Assembly: GCF_014698995.1 (NCBI RefSeq)
Contig: NZ_JACWZZ010000004.1
Location: 534,980-598,979 of the forward strand
DNA length: 64,000 nucleotides
From: Hymenobacter duratus
Lineage (GTDB): Bacteria; Bacteroidota; Bacteroidia; Cytophagales; Hymenobacteraceae
Reading direction: 5' to 3'
Both the position numbers and the translations under genes were made by a program. Positions 1-8,037 of the stretch are shown here, piece by piece. Below the pieces are notes generated by a model. It had not been told where the DNA came from, ran no database searches, and was given only the letters and a program-made list of their open reading frames with translations. The first letter of the stretch is position 1, and the number at the start of each line of letters is the position of its first letter.

Positions 1-119
1 CCGCGCTAAGCTGTAGAGAAGTAGCCCAGCGGAGTAAGCGGCTAGATAATGTGAGGAATCTGCGGGAAGCCTAGGATAACAATATCTTTACCCTCCTGCT
101 TCCCTTACTCCTGCTTGCC

Positions 120-1160
120 ATGTCCGACTCCGTCTATACGTCACGCCAGCAGCGGGTGCTGCTTGTGGTGTGCCTGCTGCTACTGGCGGGCATGGTGCTG
201 TTTGGGCTGGGAAGCTACATCACCGGGTTTCTGGGGGCGGGCATTCTGTATGTGGTGCTACGGCCTTGGTTTGCGGCTTTGGTGCACCAGCGCGGCTGGA
301 ACCGGCAGGTCGTCACGGTGGGGCTGCTGGTGTTTGCGCTGGTGGTTATCATCCTGCCCTTCACAGCACTTAGCCTGATGCTGTTCAACCGCATCCGCTA
401 CTATGCCACCAACACCGATATCAGCCAGATTATGGCGGTACTCCACGCCATTGAGCGCAAAATCGGCATTACGTTTACGGCCGAGCAGAATGTGCAGACG
501 CTGGTACGGCAGGGCGTGGGCTGGCTCAGTCAGCGGCTGCCTTCCGTCGCCAGCAGCCTGCTGCATTTCACGGTGGTTATCGGGCTGATGCTGTTCACGC
601 TTTACTTCATGTTTGCGCAGGAAGAAGGCTTTCTGCGCGGGTTGCGCCGCTATCTGCCCTTCCGCCCCGACACTCTGCACGAACTGGGCGACTCGCTCAA
701 AAACAACGTCAATGCCAACGTGCTGGGCCAGGCCCTCATCTCGCTGGTGCAGGCCATTCTCACGGGCCTCACCCTCTGGATTTTTCAGGTTCCCGATGCG
801 CTGTTCTGGGGGATGGTAGCGTTTTTTATGGCCTTCATTCCGGTGCTGGGCACGCCGCTCGTGTGGGGGCCGGCCGCCATCCTCAAGTTCACGCAGGACC
901 ATACCGGCCAGGGCGTAGGCATTCTGCTGGTCGGTGTCATTGTCATCATGAACATCGACAATCTGCTGCGCATCGTGCTGGCCCGCCGCATCGGCGACAT
1001 TCACCCGCTCGTCACGCTGGCCGGCGTGATTCTGGGCGTCGATATTTTCGGCATCCTGGGCCTGGTCATTGGCCCGCTGCTGCTCTCCTACTTCATTGTG
1101 CTGATGCGGGTATTTGAGCGCGAAAACCGCCTCCACACTTCGCTCCGCAAATCCGACTGA
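120..1160 (+). CDS. AI-2E family transporter / PerM-like permease
   Basis: This 346-residue polytopic inner-membrane protein belongs to the AI-2E exporter/PerM/YdiK superfamily. The sequence shows two hydrophobic N-terminal segments (about residues 14-60), a longer amphipathic middle region (about 85-140), then several strongly hydrophobic segments. The C-terminal half has the family hallmark of a glycine- and proline-rich membrane region (AFIPVLGTPLVWGP) followed by DIHPLVTLAGVILG and GPLLLSYF. The substrate cannot be told from sequence: family members have been linked to autoinducer-2 export, to Na+/H+ exchange and to unknown solutes. The ATG at 120 follows a near-match to a Bacteroidota -7 box (TATCTTTA, 83-90). 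It converges on the M28 peptidase gene with about 20 bp between stops. Confidence 0.85.
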   Translation: MSDSVYTSRQQRVLLVVCLLLLAGMVLFGLGSYITGFLGAGILYVVLRPWFAALVHQRGWNRQVVTVGLLVFALVVIILPFTALSLMLFNRIRYYATNTDISQIMAVLHAIERKIGITFTAEQNVQTLVRQGVGWLSQRLPSVASSLLHFTVVIGLMLFTLYFMFAQEEGFLRGLRRYLPFRPDTLHELGDSLKNNVNANVLGQALISLVQAILTGLTLWIFQVPDALFWGMVAFFMAFIPVLGTPLVWGPAAILKFTQDHTGQGVGILLVGVIVIMNIDNLLRIVLARRIGDIHPLVTLAGVILGVDIFGILGLVIGPLLLSYFIVLMRVFERENRLHTSLRKSD

Positions 1161-1181
1161 CAATCAATCCAGCTAGCCGGG

Positions 1182-2873
1182 CTACTCCGGGCTTGCGGTT
1201 TTGCTGAACCGCTCCCCGAAAAAATTGCCCGGATTCCAGGTGGGGCGTTTGGCCTCAGCGGCTACCAGATAGCCAATCAGAAAGTTGAGCTGCGCATATT
1301 TCCTGCCGGCCTCAAAGTCAAACTGTCCGTTGATATCGTCCTGGGGCTTGTGGTAGGTGATGGCGCGCCACTTCTGCACCAACTCACTGAGGTTGTTGCG
1401 GCCATCAGCGGTTTTGTTGCCGTATTTGATGTGCAGCGCCGGAATGCCCTGAGTCACGAAGCTGTACTGGTCGGAGCGGATGAAACGGTTCTGGGCTGGT
1501 TCCGGGTCGGCTTCTACCGTGAGGCTCAACGCTTGGGCCGCCTGCGCTACCGGAGCCGCCAACGAAGAGTTTTCAGCTCCCAGCGGCACCACCGAAAGCA
1601 GCGGCGCAATAATCGTGGGCATATCCGTATTGACGTTGGCTACAAGTTGCTCTTTTGGCACCGTGGGGTTGCGGGCAAAGTACGCCGAGCCCAGCAAACC
1701 CAGTTCCTCGCCCGTCACGAGCGTAATCAGCACCGAGCGTTTGGGCTGGTGTTTCGGCTTCAGGTGCTGATAGATGCCCGCTATTTCGAGCAGCGTGGCC
1801 ACGCCCGTAGCATTGTCGTGGGCACCGTTGTAGATGGAGTCCCCGGCAAGGGGTACGCCCACGCCCAGATGGTCGAGGTGGGCCGTATGCACCACGTACT
1901 CATTGCGCAGCTGCGGGTCAGTGCCCGCTATTTTGCCTGCCACGTTGTAGCTAACCATATCCTGGTAGCGGCTCCGCTGCCTAGCCTGCAGCCGTGGCAG
2001 CAAGGCTACCGATGCCGGCTGGCCGGCGCGCAAAGCACCCAAAACGCGGCCGGTATCCTGAGCAGCGCCCACAAACAGCCGCTGCAGGGTAGCCGCGCTG
2101 ATGGAGCCGGCCAGTTGCAGCCCGCCCCCCACGTAGCTTCTCGATACGGCCACGTTCCCGGCCGAGTCCAGCACGCTCACCAGGCCCCGGAGCGGCTCCG
2201 GTGGCTTCGCGGCTGGTTTCACGCTGGCCCACAGCACCCCCACGGCTCCCTTACGCTGCGCGGTCTGCAGCACCGTGAGCAGGTCAGTAGTATAGAGGCG
2301 CACCGCGTCCGCAAAGCGAGTAGGCTCCTGCCGCGTCACCACTACAACCTTGCCTTTCACATCCAGCCCGGCATAGTCATCGTAGCCGAGCTCCGGGGCA
2401 CTGATACCGAATCCGGCGAAAACAAGCCCTGCCTCTACCGCTGTTTCCGTCTGCTTGGGATTGGGATAGAAGGTAAAGTCTTGGCCGTATGTGAGCGGAG
2501 CCGCTGGACCCGTAGGCGGAGTCAGGCGCAACGATGAACTCACTTCGGTAAAAGCCCGCCGCAGCCGCACCGTTTGCAGAAACGTACCCTTCTCGCCAGC
2601 TGGCTGCACGCCGCGCTGCTGCAGTTGGGCCACCACGTAGTCTATTGCCATCTGGTAGCCCGGCATGCCCGGCTGCCGCCCCCGCAGCTTATCATCAGCC
2701 AGATACTGCACGTGCGACTTGAAAGAAGCCGTATCAACGGTATTTAAAGCCTTTCGGAGCTTCCTGATTGGTTTGGGCGTAGGCTGGGCCGTAGCTAGGC
2801 AAGTATGTAGCACAGCCAGCAGAAGTAGCCGCAGTCCTTTGCCGTTTATAACGACCCGATTTATTCTCCTCAT
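1182..2873 (-). CDS. Secreted M28 family zinc aminopeptidase with PA domain
   Basis: This is a 563-residue exported metallopeptidase. Residues 1-29 form a signal peptide (basic start, leucine-rich core, end near LATAQ). A PA-type insert lies at about residues 130-300, before the catalytic domain. The M28 zinc ligands and catalytic residues are visible in order: HTAHLDHLG (His, Asp), NGAHDNATG (Asp), TGEELGLLGS (Glu-Glu), NVNTDMP (Asp) and the late His in IPALHIKYG. The family removes N-terminal residues from peptides; here it probably acts in the periplasm or outside the cell. The start lies 31 bp after the stop of the HIT gene, so the two are probably cotranscribed. No sorting domain is present at the C-terminus. 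Confidence 0.9.
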   Translation of the reverse strand: MRRINRVVINGKGLRLLLLAVLHTCLATAQPTPKPIRKLRKALNTVDTASFKSHVQYLADDKLRGRQPGMPGYQMAIDYVVAQLQQRGVQPAGEKGTFLQTVRLRRAFTEVSSSLRLTPPTGPAAPLTYGQDFTFYPNPKQTETAVEAGLVFAGFGISAPELGYDDYAGLDVKGKVVVVTRQEPTRFADAVRLYTTDLLTVLQTAQRKGAVGVLWASVKPAAKPPEPLRGLVSVLDSAGNVAVSRSYVGGGLQLAGSISAATLQRLFVGAAQDTGRVLGALRAGQPASVALLPRLQARQRSRYQDMVSYNVAGKIAGTDPQLRNEYVVHTAHLDHLGVGVPLAGDSIYNGAHDNATGVATLLEIAGIYQHLKPKHQPKRSVLITLVTGEELGLLGSAYFARNPTVPKEQLVANVNTDMPTIIAPLLSVVPLGAENSSLAAPVAQAAQALSLTVEADPEPAQNRFIRSDQYSFVTQGIPALHIKYGNKTADGRNNLSELVQKWRAITYHKPQDDINGQFDFEAGRKYAQLNFLIGYLVAAEAKRPTWNPGNFFGERFSKTASPE

Positions 2874-2904
2874 TCGTGTTCAGACGTTTGGCTCACCGGC
2901 CAGC

Positions 2905-3786
2905 TTAGGTTTCGGTCAGGACTGTCTTGAAGCCGGCCAGCTTGCCGCTCTCCGTGCGGCCCAGCGCATACGCCTGCACCTGCGGGCCAGTGCCCACGCG
3001 GTACACTTTCACGTCCTGCAGCTCCTGCTTCAGGTACATCTGCAGCGCCTTGAAGCGGTTGGCCAATGCAGGGTCGCCGAGTACACCATCGTCGGCGGTG
3101 TGGTTGCGCAGAAACAGCGTCAGCTCCTGGGTTTCTACTTTGCTGCCAGCATCTGCTCCTACTGCTTTCAGTAGCGCAGCATCGGTGAGGGTGCCGGCCG
3201 GGGCGTTGTAGCTCACCGGCTCCAGCGCTGCATCCGATTCGCTCATGTACACGAGGCCCTTGGTCAGCTGCTGCAACTGGTCAGCTGCCGTGTCAGGGGT
3301 GCCGGAGGCTGCCGGCTCGTTGGCTTCTTCGGTTTCGCGGGCACCTTTAGTAGCCTTTAAGTCAGGAGCGGCGCCACGGCTGGCAGTATCGGCAGGTACC
3401 TGGGCACTGATGGCGGCGGCCAATTTCTGCATCCGGTCTTCGGCCACCTTGATTTTAGGATTGGCAAAGTTCATATCGGCTACTTTATTCATCGGAATCA
3501 GATGAATGTGCGCGTGAGGCACCTCCAGTCCGATGACGGCAACCCCAATGCGTTTGCACGGCACGGCCGCCAGCACACCTTTGGCTACGCGCTGTGCAAA
3601 CAGATGCAGCGCTGCTAGCTCAGCCGCCGGCAAATCGAAAATGTAGTCGACTTCGCGTTTCGGAATTACAAGCGTATGGCCTTCCACCAGCGGCGTAATA
3701 TCAAGAAATGCCAGATGATGCTCATCCTCGGCTACTTTGTAGGCGGGCAGCTCGCCCGAAACGATACGCGAGAAAATGGAAGGCAT
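2905..3786 (-). CDS. HIT-family hydrolase fused to a NuiA-like nuclease-inhibitor domain
   Basis: The protein has 293 residues. Residues 1-130 are a complete HIT domain with the His-x-His-x-His motif at 91-95 (HAHIHLIP), typical of nucleotide hydrolases or transferases acting on AMP-linked phosphoramidates or dinucleoside polyphosphates. Residues 131-168 are a low-complexity Ala/Glu/Thr linker. Residues 169-293 resemble the nuclease A inhibitor family (NuiA-like): LTKGLVYMSESD at the start, a central helical stretch with YLKQELQDVKVYRVG, and a terminal GKLAGFKTVLTET. A stand-alone HIT protein is about 130-140 residues, so the tail is a real addition. The start at 3786 is chosen because the longer frame would begin inside the greA terminator at 3859-3899. 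It is followed after 31 bp by the M28 peptidase. The HIT assignment is firm; the NuiA assignment is by motif recall. Confidence 0.85.
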   Translation of the reverse strand: MPSIFSRIVSGELPAYKVAEDEHHLAFLDITPLVEGHTLVIPKREVDYIFDLPAAELAALHLFAQRVAKGVLAAVPCKRIGVAVIGLEVPHAHIHLIPMNKVADMNFANPKIKVAEDRMQKLAAAISAQVPADTASRGAAPDLKATKGARETEEANEPAASGTPDTAADQLQQLTKGLVYMSESDAALEPVSYNAPAGTLTDAALLKAVGADAGSKVETQELTLFLRNHTADDGVLGDPALANRFKALQMYLKQELQDVKVYRVGTGPQVQAYALGRTESGKLAGFKTVLTET

Positions 3787-3858
3787 GCGGTAGAGAGTTA
3801 CAGGATGACTGAACGAGCACAGCAAGCACACATGCTGCTGCGCCAAAGTACGCGGCAA

Positions 3859-3899
3859 AATAGAAAAGGGCGAAGCCATTGGCTCCGCCCTTTTCTATT
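3859..3899 (-). terminator. Intrinsic terminator downstream of greA
   Basis: Arms 3859-3877 and 3881-3899 form a near-perfect 19-bp hairpin with a three-base loop, rich in GC at the top and with A/T runs at both ends. On the minus strand the hairpin is followed by TTTTCTATTTTG. It lies between the greA stop and the HIT start and makes the upstream HIT start at 3879 unlikely. Confidence 0.8.
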
Positions 3900-3941
3900 C
3901 TGATGCCGAAATGCTCAGCTATTTACTTGTGCCGTATGGTG

Positions 3942-4415
3942 TTAGCGGCTGATTTCCAGTATCTCAAACTGCAGCTTACCAGCCGGCACCGTAATTTCTG
4001 CGGTATCGCCAGCCGACTTGCCCAGCAAACCCTTACCGATAGGCGACTTCACGGAGATTTTGCCGGCGGCTAGGTTGGCCTCTTCTTCCGCTACCAGCGT
4101 GTAATCGAGCACCATATTGTTTTTCAGGTTCTTGAGTTTCACCTTGCTCATAATAAGCACTTTGGTGAGGTCCAGGCCCGACTCATCGAGGATGCGGGCG
4201 TTGCCCACCACTTCCTCTAGTTTGGAAATTTTCAGCTCCAGCAGGCCCTGTGCTTCCTTCGCCGCGTCATACTCCGCGTTTTCGCTCAGGTCGCCTTTAT
4301 CACGGGCTTCGCGCAGCGCTTCGGCTGCTTCGGCCCGGCCGCGGATTTTCAGATCCTGCAGTTCGTCCTTGAGTTTTTGCAGGCCTTCGGCAGTGTAATA
4401 GTTGATGGTGGCCAT
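3942..4415 (-). CDS. greA: Transcription elongation factor GreA
   Basis: This 157-residue protein is the RNA polymerase secondary-channel factor that triggers cleavage of backtracked transcripts. The N-terminal coiled coil (residues 1-75) carries the GreA signature: a start like MATINYYTAEGLQKLKDEL, then ARDKGDLSENAEYDAAKEAQ, which holds the acidic Asp/Glu tip. The C-terminal FKBP-like domain contains KSPIGKGLLGKSAGD. Length is normal for GreA. The start at 4415 is the methionine before TINYYTAEGL; the longer frame to 4550 would extend over the promoter and leader hairpin. The gene has its own -7 box at 4489-4496 and a terminator on its far side, so it is a single-gene unit. The leader contains a terminator-like hairpin at 4443-4473. 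Confidence 0.96.
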   Translation of the reverse strand: MATINYYTAEGLQKLKDELQDLKIRGRAEAAEALREARDKGDLSENAEYDAAKEAQGLLELKISKLEEVVGNARILDESGLDLTKVLIMSKVKLKNLKNNMVLDYTLVAEEEANLAAGKISVKSPIGKGLLGKSAGDTAEITVPAGKLQFEILEISR

Positions 4416-4433
4416 GATGGTTGGTGGTAAGCT

Positions 4434-4473
4434 AAAAAACAAGGAGAACGGCCGGCGTAGCCGACCGTTCTCC
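4434..4473 (-). promoter_or_regulatory. Attenuator-like hairpin in the greA leader
   Basis: Between the -7 box and the greA start lies a hairpin with arms 4443-4451 and 4465-4473 (9 bp, GGAGAACGG/CCGTTCTCC), extended by 3 bp to a five-base loop. In greA sense it is followed at once by TTGTTTTTT, the form of an intrinsic terminator. A terminator inside the leader suggests premature termination before the coding region. E. coli greA is known to have a leader terminator that yields the GraL RNAs; whether this is equivalent is inference. Confidence 0.6.
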
Positions 4474-4488
4474 AACACAGGTTTACGA

Positions 4489-4496
4489 CAAATATA
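4489..4496 (-). promoter_or_regulatory. -7 box of the greA promoter
   Basis: On the minus strand this reads TATATTTG, an exact match to the Bacteroidota -7 consensus TAnnTTTG, about 75 bp before the greA start. No clear -33 TTG is seen at the usual distance. Confidence 0.5.
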
Positions 4497-4576
4497 CGAA
4501 CCTGCCGCGAATGATGCCAGCCACACTGAAAGGTAGCGCGCAGCAGACAAAGGCCTTATTTAGGCCAAGCTACGCA

Positions 4577-5542
4577 CTACCTGATGGTTAGAGCATCTGC
4601 CTCATGCCGCAGAAATGCCCCAATCTTCTGTGCCAGCACCTCATTTATGCGCTGATACGACTGAAAACTCCAGCCTCCCACATGCGGCGAGAGGACTACG
4701 TTAGGAGCCGTTGCCAAATACGTAAAACGGGCCTGCTGTTCCGGTGTCAGAGCGGCTAGTTTCTCGTTTTCCAGCACATCGAGCGCCGCACCACGCAGAT
4801 GGCCACTCTGTAGCCCCTGCACTAGTGCCGCATGGTCGAGCACTTCGCCACGGGCTGTATTGAGCAGCCAGATAGGGTTCCGGAAGCCCAGCAGCAACTC
4901 TTCATTCGCATAATGATGATTGGCAGCCGAGTACGGAATATGCAGGCTCAGTACCTCAGCCCGCTCCTGCAGTTCCGACAAGCTGACCAACGTGGCATAC
5001 TGGTCGGCCACTACGGCCGGGTCTTGGTCGTGGGCCAGCACGGTGCAGCCAAAGGCGCTGAGGCGTCTGGCAAACGCGCGGCTCATGTGCCCGTAGCCCA
5101 GCAACCCAATGATTTTGCCCCCGATTTCCTCGCCCCGGTTGGCCTCCCGGCGCCACTCGCCTGCCCGCACTTCCCGGTCGGCCCGCACGATGTTCCGAAA
5201 CAGGGCCAGCAGCAGGCCCACAGCATACTCGCCTACGGCGTCGCGGTTGCCCTCGGGTGCATTCAGCAGCGTGACGCCGGCCGCAGTCATAGCCGCTTCA
5301 TCAATATTATCGACGCCGGCACCCGCGCGGGCCACATAGCGCAACTGCGGACCATGCCGGAGCAATTCGGCTGTCACATGCAGTTTGGAGCGCACCATCA
5401 GGCCATCATAGGGGTGCGCGGCCAGCGCGGCTGGTACTTCCGCCGCCCGCAGATCGGGGCGGTAGTGCAATTGCACCCCGATTTCCTGCATCAGGTCGGG
5501 CAGGCTGGGGTGCATTTCGTCGATGACGAGGCAGAGGGACAT
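4577..5542 (-). CDS. D-isomer 2-hydroxyacid dehydrogenase (phosphoglycerate dehydrogenase-like)
   Basis: This 321-residue cytosolic enzyme of the D-2-hydroxyacid dehydrogenase family reduces 2-oxoacids or oxidises D-2-hydroxyacids with NAD(H). Visible motifs are the substrate-loop region VARAGAGVDNID, the Rossmann dinucleotide motif GLLGYGHMSRAFARRL, the catalytic Arg region LNTARGEVLD, a Glu in ALDVLENE, and the catalytic His in LSPHVGGWS. It lacks the C-terminal ACT or intervening domains of long SerA, so it is the short form. It could be a phosphoglycerate dehydrogenase for serine synthesis or another 2-hydroxyacid enzyme; serC is not nearby. It starts 31 bp after rsmA stops, so the two are probably cotranscribed. 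Confidence 0.85.
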   Translation of the reverse strand: MSLCLVIDEMHPSLPDLMQEIGVQLHYRPDLRAAEVPAALAAHPYDGLMVRSKLHVTAELLRHGPQLRYVARAGAGVDNIDEAAMTAAGVTLLNAPEGNRDAVGEYAVGLLLALFRNIVRADREVRAGEWRREANRGEEIGGKIIGLLGYGHMSRAFARRLSAFGCTVLAHDQDPAVVADQYATLVSLSELQERAEVLSLHIPYSAANHHYANEELLLGFRNPIWLLNTARGEVLDHAALVQGLQSGHLRGAALDVLENEKLAALTPEQQARFTYLATAPNVVLSPHVGGWSFQSYQRINEVLAQKIGAFLRHEADALTIR

Positions 5543-5573
5543 AAGGGTAAGGTCGAGTATCCGTTGCCGTTAG

Positions 5574-6419
5574 CTACTTGTTGTCCAGCCGCTCTCGCTC
5601 CACCAACTGCGTCAGCCCCACGAAATCGGCTACACTGAGTTGCTCGGCACGCTTGTCGAACAATGGATCCGCAGTGGATTCGGGCGGCATACCGAAGGGC
5701 TTTAAAGCATTGCGCAGGGTTTTGCGCCGGGTAGCAAAGGCCTGCTTCACCACTTTGAAAAACAAGACCTCGTCGCAGGCCAGCTTTTCGGTGGCATTGC
5801 GCGTGAGGCGTATCACGGCCGACTGCACTTTGGGCGGCGGGTTGAACACGTGCGGAGGCACCGTGAACAGGTAGTCGATAGTGTAATACGCCTGCAGCAG
5901 CACGCTCAGAATGCCGTAGGTTTTGGAGCCGGGCCCTTCGGCCAGCCGGTCGGCTACTTCCTTCTGTATCATGCCCACTACCTCGCGCACCTGCTGGCGG
6001 TGGGCCAGCACCTGAAAGTAAATCTGGCTGCTGATGTTGTAGGGGAAGTTGCCGATGATGCTGATGGGCTGGCCATCGTAGAGCTTGCCGAGGTCCATTT
6101 TCAGGAAGTCATGGGAATGAATGCGGCCTTCCAGCGCCGGGAAGTACCGGCCTAAGTATTCCACCGATTCCCGGTCAATTTCTACTACCGACGTACGGTA
6201 TTCGGGGTGTTGCAGCAGTGTTCCGGTGAGCACGCCCATACCCGGCCCGATTTCCAGCACCTCCGCCACGCCATCCGGCAGCCGCAGAGATTCTACAATC
6301 TTGCGGGCAATATTGGAATCGGCCAGGAAGTGCTGGCCTAGGTGTTTTTTTGCTTTAACGGAGTCCACGGGCAGAGGAATTGAGAGTTGAGGCAGCCCGG
6401 AGCAGAACAGCTCCGGCAT
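5574..6419 (-). CDS. rsmA: 16S rRNA (adenine1518/1519-N6)-dimethyltransferase
   Basis: RsmA (KsgA) dimethylates two adjacent adenines in the 3' hairpin of 16S rRNA late in small-subunit assembly. The sequence has KAKKHLGQHFLAD near the start, the SAM motif LEIGPGMGVLTGTLL, the catalytic NFPYNISSQI, and a C-terminal helical domain with RRKTLRNALKP. At 281 residues its length is normal. The annotated ATG at 6419 adds about 20 residues before the conserved core; a GTG about 18 codons in is an alternative. A perfect minus-strand -7 box at 6458-6465 would place the transcript start just upstream of this ATG. The 2-hydroxyacid dehydrogenase follows after 31 bp. Confidence 0.95.
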   Translation of the reverse strand: MPELFCSGLPQLSIPLPVDSVKAKKHLGQHFLADSNIARKIVESLRLPDGVAEVLEIGPGMGVLTGTLLQHPEYRTSVVEIDRESVEYLGRYFPALEGRIHSHDFLKMDLGKLYDGQPISIIGNFPYNISSQIYFQVLAHRQQVREVVGMIQKEVADRLAEGPGSKTYGILSVLLQAYYTIDYLFTVPPHVFNPPPKVQSAVIRLTRNATEKLACDEVLFFKVVKQAFATRRKTLRNALKPFGMPPESTADPLFDKRAEQLSVADFVGLTQLVERERLDNK

Positions 6420-6457
6420 ACCGCACTTCTATAAAAAGTCGGCTACCTTCACGGGCT

Positions 6458-6465
6458 CAAAGGTA
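6458..6465 (-). promoter_or_regulatory. -7 box of the rsmA promoter
   Basis: The minus strand reads TACCTTTG, matching TAnnTTTG exactly, 39 bp before the rsmA ATG. A -33 element at the right spacing is not evident. Confidence 0.5.
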
Positions 6466-6532
6466 CGTCCCTGCCTGCTGAATCCGGCGGCGGCGTTCCA
6501 TTTGCTTCATTCAGAATCTGTTACTCTGCTTT

Positions 6533-7987
6533 ATGTCGCTCCAACTTGCCTACGCCGCCGATTTTCCTTCCACGGCGGATACCGTTTTTATCCTGCCCAC
6601 CGGCACCACTGAACTGCCTGTTACTGCCTCCGCCGACCTGCCGGCGCCAGCCCGCCAGTACGTAGCCGACCAGCTGGCCGCCGACAGCAAGCTGATTCGC
6701 GTCAACCAATATTCGCACCACCACTATTATATAGTGGCCGCCGATAAGAAAACGCCAGACCTGACTGCGGAGGCGCTGCGCAAGAGCGGGCACCAGCTAC
6801 ATGCTCTGCTAAAAGCCGACAAGGTGCGCGAGCTGTATATCTGCGACCTGACCAACACGGACTCCGGCGCCCTGCCGCTCGCCGAAGGGCTGGCCCTGAC
6901 CAGCTATCAGTTTGAAGGCTACAAAACTGACGCAAAATCTAAGGAAGCACCTGAGCTGCAGAAACTCACGTTGGTTTGCGCTGGTATCAACACCGAGCAG
7001 GTGCAGGAGTTGGCTCACGTGCTCGACGGCGTGTTCCTGGCCCGCGACCTGGTAAATGCGCCGCTCAATAAGCTCAACGCCATCCAGTTTGCGGAGCGCA
7101 TGGCCGAAGCTGGCGAACTGGCCGGTTTCCATACCGAAATTCTGGACTTAGTACGGATTGAGGCCCTGCGCATGGGCGGTCTGCTGGCCGTGAACCAGGG
7201 CAGCCCCGAGCCGCCTACGTTCACCATCATGGAATACAAGCCGGAGAGTGCCCGCAATACCAAGCCCTACGTTCTGGTAGGCAAAGGCGTGGTGTTCGAT
7301 ACGGGTGGCCTGAGCCTGAAGCCGACTCCGGCCAGCATGGACATGATGAAGTGTGACATGGCCGGCGGCGCCGCCGTGGTGGGCACGCTCTACGCGCTGG
7401 CCAAAAACCAGGTGCCGCTGCACGTCATTGGGCTGGTGCCTGCCACCGACAACCGCCCCGGCGGCCTGGCCTTTGCTCCCGGCGACGTTATTACGATGTA
7501 CAGCGGCCTGACGGTGGAAGTCATGAACACCGATGCCGAAGGCCGCCTGCTGCTCGGCGACGCGCTGGCCTTCGCCAAAAAATACGACCCGGAGTTGGTG
7601 CTGGACTTTGCCACGCTCACCGGCTCCGCCGCGCGCGCCATCGGCAAAGAAGGCATTGTGTGCATGGGCACGGCCGACGATGAGGTGCTTAGCGAGCTGA
7701 AGAAAGCCGGCAACCGCACCCACGAACGGCTGGTGGAATTTCCGCTCTGGGACGAGTACGCCGACCATATCAAGTCCGACATTGCCGATATCAACAACAT
7801 TGGGAAGGCCGAAGCCGGTGCTATTTCGGCCGGTAAGTTTCTGGAGCGCTTCACTGATGGGTACCCGTGGGTGCATTTCGACATTGCCGCTCCTGCTTTC
7901 CTCACCGCGCCCGACTCTTACCGCGGCAAAGGGGGAACCGGCACTGCTGTGCGCCTCACCTATGAGTTCCTGAAAGGCAAAGCTTAG
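6533..7987 (+). CDS. pepA: Leucyl aminopeptidase, M17 family
   Basis: This 484-residue cytosolic di-zinc/manganese aminopeptidase of family M17 removes N-terminal amino acids during peptide turnover. The C-terminal catalytic domain (about residues 165-484) contains the metal and active-site motifs VGKGVVFDTGGLSLKP, MKCDMAGGAAVVG and the family signature NTDAEGRLLLGDAL. The N-terminal half is the usual variable macro-like domain. PepA proteins in some bacteria also bind DNA; nothing here tests that. pdxA follows after 50 bp with no terminator between them, so the two may be cotranscribed. The gene symbol is a family-level assignment. Confidence 0.92.
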   Translation: MSLQLAYAADFPSTADTVFILPTGTTELPVTASADLPAPARQYVADQLAADSKLIRVNQYSHHHYYIVAADKKTPDLTAEALRKSGHQLHALLKADKVRELYICDLTNTDSGALPLAEGLALTSYQFEGYKTDAKSKEAPELQKLTLVCAGINTEQVQELAHVLDGVFLARDLVNAPLNKLNAIQFAERMAEAGELAGFHTEILDLVRIEALRMGGLLAVNQGSPEPPTFTIMEYKPESARNTKPYVLVGKGVVFDTGGLSLKPTPASMDMMKCDMAGGAAVVGTLYALAKNQVPLHVIGLVPATDNRPGGLAFAPGDVITMYSGLTVEVMNTDAEGRLLLGDALAFAKKYDPELVLDFATLTGSAARAIGKEGIVCMGTADDEVLSELKKAGNRTHERLVEFPLWDEYADHIKSDIADINNIGKAEAGAISAGKFLERFTDGYPWVHFDIAAPAFLTAPDSYRGKGGTGTAVRLTYEFLKGKA

Positions 7988-8037
7988 CCGAACTGAGCTG
8001 TCGACCTTCACTCTCCTTCCTCACTTAATTACTTCCC

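Noticed and set aside
3787..3879. Upstream start for the HIT gene at 3879
   Set aside because: It would begin inside the greA terminator, and the HIT domain begins at the methionine at 3786.
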